Origin: a virus
Length of the DNA: 28,355 nucleotides
Virus record (IMG/VR): IMGVR_UViG_3300043448_000043
Location: 1 to 28,355 of that record
Reading direction: 5' to 3' (one strand)
Shown here: one piece after another, positions 1 to 7,551 of the stretch
How the letters are laid out: each line of letters starts with the position of its first letter
Position numbering within the stretch: position 1 is the first letter of the stretch
The notes under the pieces: model-generated
Told to the model about the DNA's origin: nothing
The model's input: the letters and a program-made list of their open reading frames with translations, nothing else
Database searches by the model: none
Position numbers and translations under genes: made by a program

Positions 1-1024
1 CCGCCGGAGAAGCCGGAAGTGTGACGGTCGTGGTAGCAGCGTTAGTCAAAACGTAGTGCTTGTTAGCGACGGCTGCTTGCGTAGTGCCAGAGACGACTAC
101 TAAATCTGGCAGACCGCCAGCCGGGGCCTGATTTTTCCATAAGTTAGTAGAGCCGTCGTAAACGAGTATTTGCCCATTAGCAGGGGACGTAATCAGTACG
201 TCGTGAATTTCGTCCAGCTCGTACCCGTTCTGTGGTCGAACGTAGATCTGACCGGCGCCAGCGTTGGCTCTCTCGACAACGCCCATATAAACCATGTGAT
301 TAGGGGCAACGGGCTTGGTCGAAGTTAATGACCCAGCCGTAGCTCCAAGATATAAAGTCGCCCCGGCAGAAAACGCTGAAGTATCGACGTTATTGAGAAC
401 ACCCTGACAGATCACGTATCCAGTCTGATTTGCATCGATGTTTTCTGCAGCAAGACCAAATGTCTTTGCCGATGTTGCATCAGAGGTATTGAACGCCAGT
501 TTTACTGTAGCCCGATCGCCCTGAGCCTGATACAGGTATACCGCCTGACCTTTGGTGATCGTTACAGACTCGGCGTTAGTGACATATGCATGTAGCGTTT
601 GGCCAACGGTAGAAGATACGTTTCCACCGGTTAGGCCAAGAGATACGGTGCCAGCGTCCGGGTCCCACCCCATGCGGCCAACAGCAGGCGTTACAACTGC
701 CGCCGTATCAAAGTCGATATAACTCGGCGTGCCGAATCTGTCGTCAGCTTCTGCCTTCGTGTAGCCATCAGAGAGGCCGCGAGGAATGTACGACACAACC
801 TCTACTACGTCGCCAGCAGAGGCGGCAACTGTCAATACAATAGATGTGCCGTTTGTAGCCGTAAAGTCGTCACCAGCCACCAACTTAACGCCGTTGTAGT
901 ACACGTCGACGTAGTTGAGGACGTACCCGCCGTTAGGCGAAAACGAGGTCTGAGCAGCGGTTGCCGTGAACGTGGTTACGATGCGCTGTGTGGAGAAGCC
1001 AGGTGTGCTGCCGATGTATGCCAT
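1..1024 (-). CDS. Tail fibre / virion appendage protein, C-terminus cut by window edge
   Basis: Reading the minus strand from the ATG at 1022-1024 gives an open frame of 341 codons that runs off the left edge, so only the N-terminal part is present. It begins MAYIGSTPGFS, then has a Gly/Thr/Val-rich beta domain with a YNGVKLVAGDDF-type strand motif and the segment SDGYTKAEADDRFG, both common in phage fibre and appendage proteins. A second domain (about residues 100-270) ends near NGYELDEIHDV, followed by an LVYDGSTNLWKN linker and the start of another beta-rich cassette. AGAGG lies 5 bases before the ATG, and the start is 9 bases after the preceding gene's stop. It shares its first residues with the next fibre gene (M-x-YIG-x-x-P), suggesting a common docking site on the virion. 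The role is inferred from composition and position; receptor binding is likely but not shown. Confidence 0.8.
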   Translation of the reverse strand, partial: MAYIGSTPGFSTQRIVTTFTATAAQTSFSPNGGYVLNYVDVYYNGVKLVAGDDFTATNGTSIVLTVAASAGDVVEVVSYIPRGLSDGYTKAEADDRFGTPSYIDFDTAAVVTPAVGRMGWDPDAGTVSLGLTGGNVSSTVGQTLHAYVTNAESVTITKGQAVYLYQAQGDRATVKLAFNTSDATSAKTFGLAAENIDANQTGYVICQGVLNNVDTSAFSAGATLYLGATAGSLTSTKPVAPNHMVYMGVVERANAGAGQIYVRPQNGYELDEIHDVLITSPANGQILVYDGSTNLWKNQAPAGGLPDLVVVSGTTQAAVANKHYVLTNAATTTVTLPASPA

Positions 1025-1033
1025 GCGTGCCTC

Positions 1034-3646
1034 TTAGCGCAGCTTGAACGCCGTAGTCGGCGGGGTGAAGTTGCTGGTGTAACGGGCGATGCCACGGGTT
1101 ATGCGAACGTCTTGCAAATAGCCTGTAAATGCTTCGGTATTACTATCCAAACAGCCTACGCGAATTATTGGCGTTGAGTAGTTAATGGAATCTGCGTAAG
1201 TTGTTCCTTCTTGAACGCCATTTACATAACCTTTTAGCGTTCCGCTGTATCTAACAAATGCGATGTGATACCAAGTATTTGCCGATAGCGTTGTAGTACC
1301 GCGCACTCTCTCGGCTCCGTTTGCGTACCACACTATTTGCGCTGCGGCTTGCGATCCGCAATTAAATCCGTTAGCGCCGCGAGTGGATGAAACGATGGTT
1401 ATGTAGTCGTAAAAACTACTAAATCGCACCCAAAACTCAACCGTAAAATCTCCGGTTCCAAACGGTGTTAAATTGTTTGGTGGATTCGGCGGCAGTACCA
1501 ACCAATCCCCCGTCCCATCGAAATACATCGACGACCCGCCGAACTTGCTCTGCGTCGTGCTGATCTGCGCGTTGCCCACCGTCTCAAGGTCGTTCTTGGA
1601 CGTAGCGTCGTAGATTGCTCCATTTGTAAAACTTAAAAGATACGACGTATTTGCGATGGCCGTAAGCGGTGCGGTCGGAGGCGTAAAGGTTGTCGTGTAC
1701 ACAGCGGATTTAACGCAACGCACATCAGCAATGTATCCGTTATGAAAAGTAGAGGCATTAAATGCTGCTCCGACTCGCGGATATGTTGATCCACCTGCGT
1801 AGTTCGTCCCGTCGGTATAGTTGCTGCCGCTTTGAACGCCATTCACATACAGTTTTGTAGTTCCACTGCTTCTAACGACAGCAATGTGATACCACTGCCC
1901 CGCCACCAAAGTTGCGCCGGTGATCGCATTTATTGAATTAGCGAAATACCGTAATGACCCTCCAGCCGCCGTATACAGCGAGTTTGTGCTGTTACCGATG
2001 TTGTCAATGAAATTTGACTGAGAGGCGACGCTATTAAAGTAAACCCAGCATTCAACCGTAAAATCGCTAGTTCCGAAGTTAGTTGCGTTTGTAGAACTAA
2101 CTCCATCCAAATAATCCCCGCTCCCATCAAAATACCCACTCCCGCCATACGTCGCTGCACTCCACGCTGCCGTGGGGTTGAACGGGCTGAAGGCTTGGAC
2201 AGACACATCACCGTTGCGCGTGATGGCAAAGGCGTTGGTGCTGTTGTCTACAAAGCGGTTGCTCTGACAGGTCAGCAGGGAGGTGTTGGTGATAGCGGTA
2301 AGCGGCGCGGTCGGGGGCGTGAAGTTAGCCGTGTAGACAGCGGTGCCTTTTACAATGCGAAGATTTGAAATATACCCCGGAAAATCGTTTGTAAGACTAT
2401 GGGTTCTTCCTATTTGAACAGTTGTGCTTGTGTCTTGTGTGCCGTTTGTGGAAAACGTCGCGCCTTGCGCGGTGCCATTAACATAAATTGTGCCGGTTGT
2501 TCCATCGGAAACAACAGCAATGTGATACCAAGTGCCGACAGCAAATGAATATGTGCGATCAAGGTTTGACGTTGCTGTTGTATACCATCTAATGGTGGTT
2601 GTATCTAATCTAAGAAACCAACCATATCCTGTACCAGAGCCGTATTTACTTACAAGTCCATAGTTCCCTTGCGCCGAAGTCATGCACATCCAAAACTCAA
2701 TGGCGAATGACCCGCCAAGAATTTCTAATGCGGTATTTGATGGCGCGGATAGATAATCCCCACTTCCATCAAAGTAGTTCCCCCAACCCGTCTGCGAGAA
2801 CGGCGAGAACGTACCCTGCGTCGTGTTGCCGTTGCGGGTGATGCTAAAAGCATTGGTAGACGAGTCTAGGAACGTATTGTTCTGCGCACCATTTGCGCCA
2901 TCTCCAGAAAGGAGAAGGGCGTTATATTCAAAGTATGGATCAGCCAGAACGACCGTCACTGAGAACGAGCGTGGGGTTTCTTGGTTCTGAGCATCTACAG
3001 CGTCAACAGAGAACGAGAATGTCTGCTCTGTCCCTAGCGTTCCGGAGATCAATCCGCTTGAAGACAGCGAGACGCCAGCCGGAAGCGTTGATCCAGTTGT
3101 AAGCGTATACACAATCGGCGCGTCGCCGGTAGCAACAAGCTGGATGCTAAATGTCTCGGCGTAAGTCCCGAGGCTGCCAGCAGCGGTGCTCCAGGTCGGC
3201 ACACCCGAGTACGAAATACCGTTGACGAAGATCGCCGTGCTGCCGTCAGGGTTTACGACGTATACATGGTACGTCCCTGCAGATTTAGCGGGGACGGTGA
3301 ATGTGATCTGAGAGGATGAGACAAACGAAACCGATGGCGCAATGGTTCCGTCCACAAATACCGTTGGAGTTGCGACGAATCCAGACCCGGCAAGCGTGAC
3401 TGTCTGCCCACCAGCTGGAGCGACAGCGGTGTCATTGCCCGGGTAGGTTATCCCCGTTACGCGAACGCCGGTAACGATTGCTCCCCACGACGCGTTGGTG
3501 CCGTCGGTGGTCAGGTACTTACCGGACTGGCCGGTCTGACTGGGGACAGCTGCTCCTGGTGCGAGGTCCTCGGCTTTGATCGAGCCATCGAGGACGTTGT
3601 CGCCAGTGACCAGTCCGCTGTACGGAGCGTTACCGATATAACCCAT
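1034..3646 (-). CDS. Triple-LamG (concanavalin A-like) tail fibre / adhesin
   Basis: 870 residues, likely a surface appendage that binds host glycans. The layout is modular. Residues 1-10 are the MGYIGNAPYS anchor. A TGQSGKYLTTDGTNASW linker lies near 38-54. An IPT/TIG-like Ig domain follows at about 61-148 and a He_PIG/cadherin-like Ig domain at about 149-235 (LPAGVSLSSSGLISGTL). Three LamG-like jelly-roll domains come next (about 243-450, 455-660, 668-867). Each LamG unit repeats YFDG[ST]GD[YW]L (291, 505, 708), WYHIA (373, 586, 792), YVNG (388, 600, 807) and a FTPPT end (442, 654, 860), a period near 210 residues. There is no signal peptide or transmembrane segment. GAGG 8 bases upstream supports the ATG. 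LamG-type domains in phage fibres are usually carbohydrate-binding; the ligand here is unknown. Confidence 0.85.
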   Translation of the reverse strand: MGYIGNAPYSGLVTGDNVLDGSIKAEDLAPGAAVPSQTGQSGKYLTTDGTNASWGAIVTGVRVTGITYPGNDTAVAPAGGQTVTLAGSGFVATPTVFVDGTIAPSVSFVSSSQITFTVPAKSAGTYHVYVVNPDGSTAIFVNGISYSGVPTWSTAAGSLGTYAETFSIQLVATGDAPIVYTLTTGSTLPAGVSLSSSGLISGTLGTEQTFSFSVDAVDAQNQETPRSFSVTVVLADPYFEYNALLLSGDGANGAQNNTFLDSSTNAFSITRNGNTTQGTFSPFSQTGWGNYFDGSGDYLSAPSNTALEILGGSFAIEFWMCMTSAQGNYGLVSKYGSGTGYGWFLRLDTTTIRWYTTATSNLDRTYSFAVGTWYHIAVVSDGTTGTIYVNGTAQGATFSTNGTQDTSTTVQIGRTHSLTNDFPGYISNLRIVKGTAVYTANFTPPTAPLTAITNTSLLTCQSNRFVDNSTNAFAITRNGDVSVQAFSPFNPTAAWSAATYGGSGYFDGSGDYLDGVSSTNATNFGTSDFTVECWVYFNSVASQSNFIDNIGNSTNSLYTAAGGSLRYFANSINAITGATLVAGQWYHIAVVRSSGTTKLYVNGVQSGSNYTDGTNYAGGSTYPRVGAAFNASTFHNGYIADVRCVKSAVYTTTFTPPTAPLTAIANTSYLLSFTNGAIYDATSKNDLETVGNAQISTTQSKFGGSSMYFDGTGDWLVLPPNPPNNLTPFGTGDFTVEFWVRFSSFYDYITIVSSTRGANGFNCGSQAAAQIVWYANGAERVRGTTTLSANTWYHIAFVRYSGTLKGYVNGVQEGTTYADSINYSTPIIRVGCLDSNTEAFTGYLQDVRITRGIARYTSNFTPPTTAFKLR
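1046..2920 (-). repeat. Three tandem LamG coding units (about 212-codon period)
   Basis: The three LamG modules of the fibre gene are diverged direct repeats. At the DNA level the inter-module linker is the best conserved part: 2295-2324 and 1659-1688, 636 bases apart, match at 26 of 30 positions. The module interiors look more AT-rich and differ strongly. Confidence 0.75.
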
Positions 3647-3656
3647 TAATCAATCC

Positions 3657-3983
3657 TCAGACGAGGTAAGACAGAGTAGCGTCGACTGAAGTAGCGGCGC
3701 TTGCGTATGCAGTTACCGTGTCTCCTGTTTCTAGCACAAGCTTCTGGTCACCGCCTACCACCGCCAACGCGCCGCCTGGAAGAACCAGGGCGTCCTTAAT
3801 TAAGAACGCAGAAGCGCCGCCGCTCTTGTTTAGTTTTGCCGATACAGTCACGTTAACTCCACTTGAGTTAGCGAAAGCTAATCCTATTAGAGTTTGCGTC
3901 TGCCCGGCACCAACAGCAGCCGTCAACGTAGTGGGGGATCCGGATGTCCCTATACTAGGCGATGCAATTGATTTAAAAGCCAT
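3657..3983 (-). CDS. Small virion structural protein, function unknown
   Basis: 108 residues, almost entirely beta-type composition (Gly, Ala, Val, Thr, Ser), with no signal peptide or transmembrane helix. It has a VLPGGALAVVGGDQKLVLETGD core and ends in VDATLSYLV. Proteins of this size and composition are common beside tail-fibre genes in aquatic phages and look like a single compact beta-sandwich, perhaps a decoration or fibre-attachment protein. It starts directly after the stop of the 70-residue gene upstream. Its TGA stop contributes to the GAGG ribosome-binding site of the LamG fibre gene, so the two are probably co-translated. The precise role is not known. Confidence 0.7.
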   Translation of the reverse strand: MAFKSIASPSIGTSGSPTTLTAAVGAGQTQTLIGLAFANSSGVNVTVSAKLNKSGGASAFLIKDALVLPGGALAVVGGDQKLVLETGDTVTAYASAATSVDATLSYLV

Positions 3984-3986
3984 GTG

Positions 3987-4199
3987 TTACCCCAAAGCAA
4001 TAGCCATCGCAATCGCCTGATTATCAACCTCAGCGCTTGAGTACACGCCCAGATTACTCCGGGCGGTACTCGCGCTAGTGAGGTCGCTAAGGTTGGCTGC
4101 TTTTTCCGACTTGTCACTGTTCAAGTTTGAAAAGTTAGCATCAACCTCCGCATTAGTCAGCGGCGATCCCTTTACGTTTCTAAGAGTTACCGTTGACAT
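3987..4199 (-). CDS. Short fibre-anchor-like protein
   Basis: 70 residues. The N-terminus TLRNVKGSPLTNAEVDANF followed by NLNSDK is a module often found at the start of phage fibre and appendage proteins. The rest (AANLSDLTSASTARSNLGVYSSAEVD) resembles the NLSDL...ARSNLGV repeats of tail fibres. Here it is a free-standing mini-protein rather than the head of a long fibre, so it may be a trimeric adaptor or the relic of a longer fibre. No strong Shine-Dalgarno sequence precedes the ATG (GAGA about 6 bases away). It lies between two other small structural genes. The assignment to the appendage module is by motif and context. Confidence 0.7.
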   Translation of the reverse strand: MSTVTLRNVKGSPLTNAEVDANFSNLNSDKSEKAANLSDLTSASTARSNLGVYSSAEVDNQAIAMAIALG

Positions 4200-4211
4200 T
4201 TACGGTCTCAA

Positions 4212-4673
4212 TTAGACTGCTGACAGAGTAATAGTCCAGGTGACCGTCAACGCGTCGTCTGCGCCCTTGTTCACAACCGGGAACACCGTGCGGCAGAGCA
4301 TGTCACCAGCCGTCGAGGCATTGAAGATACCTGCTTCGGTCACAGCGCCAGTCGCATCACCCGGCTCAAACGAGGCAACGTAGACAACCTTCTCGTTGTC
4401 TGTGCCAGCGATCGTGCTGGAATCAAGAGCCTCACGTGAGCCAAGCACGCTCACGAGATCGGTCTGACCAGCGGCAGCAGCCGTGGTACCAGAGCCGAGA
4501 CCCATGTGAGACATGACGGCCTTCGACGTGCCGACCATGCGGCTAATGATGTAGGCCAAGCCCGAGCTGACAACGAGATTATCGACCTCGCGCTCGTCCT
4601 TGACGTTACCGTCTTTGTCGCGCAGAACGATGTTCAGGCGACCCTTCACCTTCAAACTTTCGAGCGTATTCAT
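4212..4673 (-). CDS. Small phage structural (tail/appendage) protein
   Basis: 153 residues. A charged N-terminal strand region (RLNIVLRDKDGNVKDEREVDNLVV) leads into a core with MGLGSGTTAAAAGQTDL, EAGIFNA, MLCRTVFPVVNKG and a terminal TVTWTITL strand. This pattern recurs in small proteins of phage tail/appendage operons; the fold appears to be all-beta. It has no hydrophobic targeting segment. GAGG lies about 10 bases before the ATG, overlapping the end of the repeat-protein gene region. I do not know its exact position in the virion; a fibre-attachment or tail-tip role is an inference. Confidence 0.7.
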   Translation of the reverse strand: MNTLESLKVKGRLNIVLRDKDGNVKDEREVDNLVVSSGLAYIISRMVGTSKAVMSHMGLGSGTTAAAAGQTDLVSVLGSREALDSSTIAGTDNEKVVYVASFEPGDATGAVTEAGIFNASTAGDMLCRTVFPVVNKGADDALTVTWTITLSAV

Positions 4674-4687
4674 CTAAAAAGACCTCA

Positions 4688-6193
4688 CTAAGTAAATGAC
4701 CGAGAACTACCGACAAAGTCTTCTGCGAAATACGTGATATCGCAGTACCCTTGCATCAGTAGCGTTCCCGAACTTCCTACTGACACAGAATCCGACTTAC
4801 CTAAGTTCGGTTGCTTAAACGGCGAATCCGAGACAGTGGTTGAGTCAGACAGGACTTTTGATAGCAAGCGTACCAACTGGTCAACTGCTACAGAGGAATC
4901 ATCAATGCTACGTAGGTATGTAGCAACCAATACAAACTGATCAGAGATCTGAGTTTCGTCTGCTAGACCCTTAAACAAAGCCAAGACAGAATCGTCTGAT
5001 ACCAACGAACTATCTGCGCGAGGCTTAGACAGTTCTTGTGATACCAGGTCAAACAGATCAACGCTGTCAAATAAAGGCTTCGACAACGATACTACAGCTG
5101 TGTCAGCAACTGACAATGCTTCGTTAAGCGCCTTAGATATCTCCAAGACATCTACGTCAGACAAAATACCGGAGTCAGCAGCGTTACGTATCGACGTCAG
5201 CGCAAGTAGGATAGTATCCGTGACTGTTGCAACGTGGGCTACAATCTTGTTGATCTGCAGTTCGTGCTGATCCTCAGCAGTAGCACGGATGAGATCATCG
5301 ACGGCCTTCTGTACCGAGCTTACGAACGCATCAGCAATCGATGAGGTCTCAAAGAGACCTTTGTCAAAGACGCGAGTCGACGTGTCAGTCAGCCCAGCAT
5401 CATTGGCGAGAGCTTTGTCATAGGCCAAAACGCTATGGTCAGCGACAGACCCAGCGTCATCGAACTTACGGATGTAGTCGACCACGCGAGCGAAGTCGTC
5501 GGTAACCCCAGCGATGTTGCTGGTGGACTTGAAGAATTCGACCTCTTGGTCATCTTCAGCCGTCAAAGCACCGTCGATGTCATCGGTCGCGCCGACGACA
5601 TCGAAGAGGCTCTTCTGAACGAGGAGAAGATCACCGTCGAACACCCCTGCGGTGTCAGCCAGCGACTTGGAGACGGAAGTGAACGCCTCGTCGGCGATGG
5701 CCAGCGCGTCGCCGATCACCTTGCCGGTGGCAAGAGACTTGGTGTCGAGCACGGCGGCTAGATCAACAAGGGCCTTGTCGACCGCATTGACTAACTTATC
5801 TTGCGTCAAGGAGCCGTCCGCCAGCGCTTTTGTCACTGCTACGGCTCGGATGTCTACAAGTTGAAGCAGGTCTGAGTTGTTCTTAAAGATAGACAGCGCT
5901 TCAGCGTCTGTTAAGGTGACTGCATCTTGGGCCGATTTCTGTAAACTTAAAGCATGGACATCGACTGCCCTAAATGCGTCAGCTAAACGCTTCGAGAAAG
6001 AACGCTGAAGGTTTTCGTCTACGGAAACTCCGTCTTCCCGATCGACAAGAAGTAAGAACAGCCCTAGCTGATAAACGAGCGTAATGACCGCTGCCTGAGT
6101 AGCTGCGGCCAACTGCACGGCGGAAACCGATGCAGAGAGCGCCTGGGAAGATATGGCGCTCTTTATGACTGTCCAAGCGGCAGTCAGTTTCAC
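4688..6193 (-). CDS. 18-residue-repeat structural protein of the appendage module
   Basis: 501 residues starting at a GTG (6191-6193), with GAGG 7 bases upstream. The GTG overlaps the TGA of the gene before it (GTGA), implying translational coupling. After a hydrophobic, Ala-rich N-terminus (about 1-50, including a run near 34-50 that could be membrane-interacting) the protein is a chain of about 20 units with consensus K-x-L-x-D-x4-V-x-D-x(3)-[LV]. The anchoring Lys recurs at exactly 18-residue steps at 68, 86, 104, 122, 140, 158, 176 and 194, and again at 260/278/296 and 354/372/390/408. A short non-repeat end (about 466-501) carries MQGYCDITYFAEDFVGSSRSF, which looks like a capping or attachment tail. 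The composition is acidic. It is probably an elongated virion fibre or spacer; whether the repeats form a beta-solenoid or helices cannot be settled from sequence alone. Confidence 0.75.
   Translation of the reverse strand: MKLTAAWTVIKSAISSQALSASVSAVQLAAATQAAVITLVYQLGLFLLLVDREDGVSVDENLQRSFSKRLADAFRAVDVHALSLQKSAQDAVTLTDAEALSIFKNNSDLLQLVDIRAVAVTKALADGSLTQDKLVNAVDKALVDLAAVLDTKSLATGKVIGDALAIADEAFTSVSKSLADTAGVFDGDLLLVQKSLFDVVGATDDIDGALTAEDDQEVEFFKSTSNIAGVTDDFARVVDYIRKFDDAGSVADHSVLAYDKALANDAGLTDTSTRVFDKGLFETSSIADAFVSSVQKAVDDLIRATAEDQHELQINKIVAHVATVTDTILLALTSIRNAADSGILSDVDVLEISKALNEALSVADTAVVSLSKPLFDSVDLFDLVSQELSKPRADSSLVSDDSVLALFKGLADETQISDQFVLVATYLRSIDDSSVAVDQLVRLLSKVLSDSTTVSDSPFKQPNLGKSDSVSVGSSGTLLMQGYCDITYFAEDFVGSSRSFT
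4847..6001 (-). repeat. Array of about 20 diverged 54-bp (18-codon) units
   Basis: Codes for residues about 65-449 of the repeat protein. The units are clear at the protein level (K-x-L-x-D...D spacing) but diverged in DNA. Some units are 20 codons long, and one step of 28 residues (K194 to K222) carries an insertion. Confidence 0.75.
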
Positions 6194-6522
6194 GCGATGT
6201 CCTCACGGACTTTAAACTTCAACAAGTCGTAAACTGTCTGGCGCGCGTTGGTCGCGGACCAGTAGACCTCGATCTCCCCCTCGTACTCACCAGCCGGGAC
6301 GTTAAGGTCACCGGCTTGCCAGGAAACGACAGCAATGCCGTTTGGGGCGTCAATAACTACGCCTTGCCGTGAAAACAACGAAGTAGTAGCGCCGACAGAG
6401 CGAAAGTGTAGGGTAACGGTAGCACCCGTTAGGTCTATGACCTGACCCGTATTTTCGTCGGTGAGCGTGAGCCGCACCTGAGGGCGGGTGTCCCCTTGAA
6501 CGAGTTTAATTTTCTCTGCCAT
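6190..6522 (-). CDS. BppU-like N-terminal domain protein
   Basis: 110 residues from the ATG at 6520-6522, with GAAGG about 8 bases upstream. A longer in-frame reading to 6654 would overlap the endolysin gene by about 100 bases and adds a Cys-rich stretch that looks non-coding, so I prefer the shorter start. The sequence LVQGDTRPQVRLTL...IDLTGATVTLHFR...GEYEGEIEVYW...KFKVREDI has the alternating-strand pattern of the BppU N-terminal family, an Ig-like domain used in phage baseplates and tail tips to attach receptor-binding appendages. It is the first gene after the lysis cassette and is coupled to the repeat protein by a GTGA overlap. A role as an attachment platform for the appendages is inferred. 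Confidence 0.7.
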   Translation of the reverse strand: MAEKIKLVQGDTRPQVRLTLTDENTGQVIDLTGATVTLHFRSVGATTSLFSRQGVVIDAPNGIAVVSWQAGDLNVPAGEYEGEIEVYWSATNARQTVYDLLKFKVREDIA

Positions 6523-6553
6523 CTTAAACCCTTCGTGTGGAGGTAGAGATCCC

Positions 6554-7069
6554 CTACCGGATATTAGCAGGATCGTTTGTACAATGCACGCCGGACAAGT
6601 ACAGGGAACGCTCGTCCATACGCCGTTTGACCAGGCCAGGAAGTACCCGGCCACCGGCCTTAGTCCACTTCAGGAACTCATCAGCCGCTTCCTCAAACTC
6701 GCCCCGGTTGGTCTTCATCCGAAGGGAAGAACGCTGGAGATTGCCGAGGCCCACGTTGAAGGCAAAACTGACGAGAGAATCGAAAACTCCCTGACGGCCA
6801 GCAGCAGCAGGACACAGTCTAAGTACACCACGCTCAAAACGGCCAAGGTCTTCAGCAAGAAGAGCGTCAACTTCTCCCACGGAGAGGACTCTGTCCCAGC
6901 CAGGGGGTACCGATATATTACGCCGCTCCTCATACTTTATCCTCGTGTGGGTTGGGTCAATTACGTGGCCCACGCCGACCGTCCACAAAAGGGCAGGACA
7001 GCGGTAAGGCTTAGTCCGCACCCCTTCGTGGTGCTTGATCATCTGGATGGCGGCGGGGGAGACTTTCAC
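6554..7069 (-). CDS. Endolysin, GH24 lysozyme (T4/P22 type)
   Basis: 171 residues; predicted to hydrolyse the beta-1,4 bond between MurNAc and GlcNAc in peptidoglycan at lysis. The GH24 active-site block is at the N-terminus: HHEGVR with Glu15, then Cys24 and Thr30 in CPALLWTVGVGH. This is the E-8aa-(D/C)-5aa-T spacing with Cys in the place of T4 Asp20. Further family motifs are FDSLVSFAFNVG (about 96-107) and GLVKRRMDERSLYLSG (about 145-160). There is no signal peptide or SAR helix, so release should depend on the holin encoded immediately upstream. The length is usual for phage GH24 enzymes. Its ATG overlaps the holin stop by 4 bases. Confidence 0.93.
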   Translation of the reverse strand: MKVSPAAIQMIKHHEGVRTKPYRCPALLWTVGVGHVIDPTHTRIKYEERRNISVPPGWDRVLSVGEVDALLAEDLGRFERGVLRLCPAAAGRQGVFDSLVSFAFNVGLGNLQRSSLRMKTNRGEFEEAADEFLKWTKAGGRVLPGLVKRRMDERSLYLSGVHCTNDPANIR

Positions 7070-7551
7070 TTCTTGTTGAACGCCTGAGTGCCAAACCAGA
7101 AGGCGATTATGCTGCTGAGGATCAACATCTCGTCATCACCAAACACGTTCTCCATAGCCACGGCGAACGGTACGCCTTGGTTCCAGGCGTACCAGATGCC
7201 CGTAATGTTAAGGGCGACAAGCTCCAACACGAAGATGTAGGTGACGACCGGGCGAACGGAGGCCCGGAGGTTAATCATCCACTGGGATGCACCTTTGCCG
7301 ATCTCAATGTCGTGCTGATACAGGGATTGGCGCTCTTCGCCTGCCGTTTGAGTTTGGATTTGCTCCAGTTTGATCTCTTCAACCCGAGCCTGAGCAAGAA
7401 AGCCCTTCTCGGCCAAAGCCAACTCACGCTCTTTCTGAGCCGCAACCAAAGCCAACTCGTGCTTCTTGTCCTGTCGATCTTGAAAAATCTGCAAAATCTT
7501 AGGAAGACCGCCTGCCAAAAATGACAGGAAGGTACTAATCATAGTCATCAT
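7066..7551 (-). CDS. Holin, GTA_holin_3TM-like
   Basis: 161 residues. The N-terminus (about 1-22) is amphipathic/hydrophobic. A long charged coiled coil follows (about 24-85, rich in E/K/Q/A). Two strong transmembrane helices then lie at about 101-123 (VVTYIFVLELVALNITGIWYAW) and 142-158 (MLILSSIIAFWFGTQAF), and the protein ends AFNKK. This order and the RASVRPVVTY and FWFGTQAF segments fit the 3TM holin family named for gene-transfer-agent release. It would oligomerise in the inner membrane to free the endolysin. Its start overlaps the stop of the 51-residue membrane protein (ATGA) and its stop overlaps the endolysin start. ATGs at codons 2 and 4 could give shorter forms. Confidence 0.8.
   Translation of the reverse strand: MMTMISTFLSFLAGGLPKILQIFQDRQDKKHELALVAAQKERELALAEKGFLAQARVEEIKLEQIQTQTAGEERQSLYQHDIEIGKGASQWMINLRASVRPVVTYIFVLELVALNITGIWYAWNQGVPFAVAMENVFGDDEMLILSSIIAFWFGTQAFNKK

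Noticed and set aside
6134-6193. Start of the repeat protein as a secretion signal
   Set aside because: The N-terminus is hydrophobic in parts but has no signal-peptidase site and continues without a typical n-h-c pattern.
6523-6654. 44-codon N-terminal extension of the BppU-like gene
   Set aside because: It would overlap the endolysin gene, and the better ribosome-binding site and a family-like start (MAEKIKLVQGDTRP) are at 6522.
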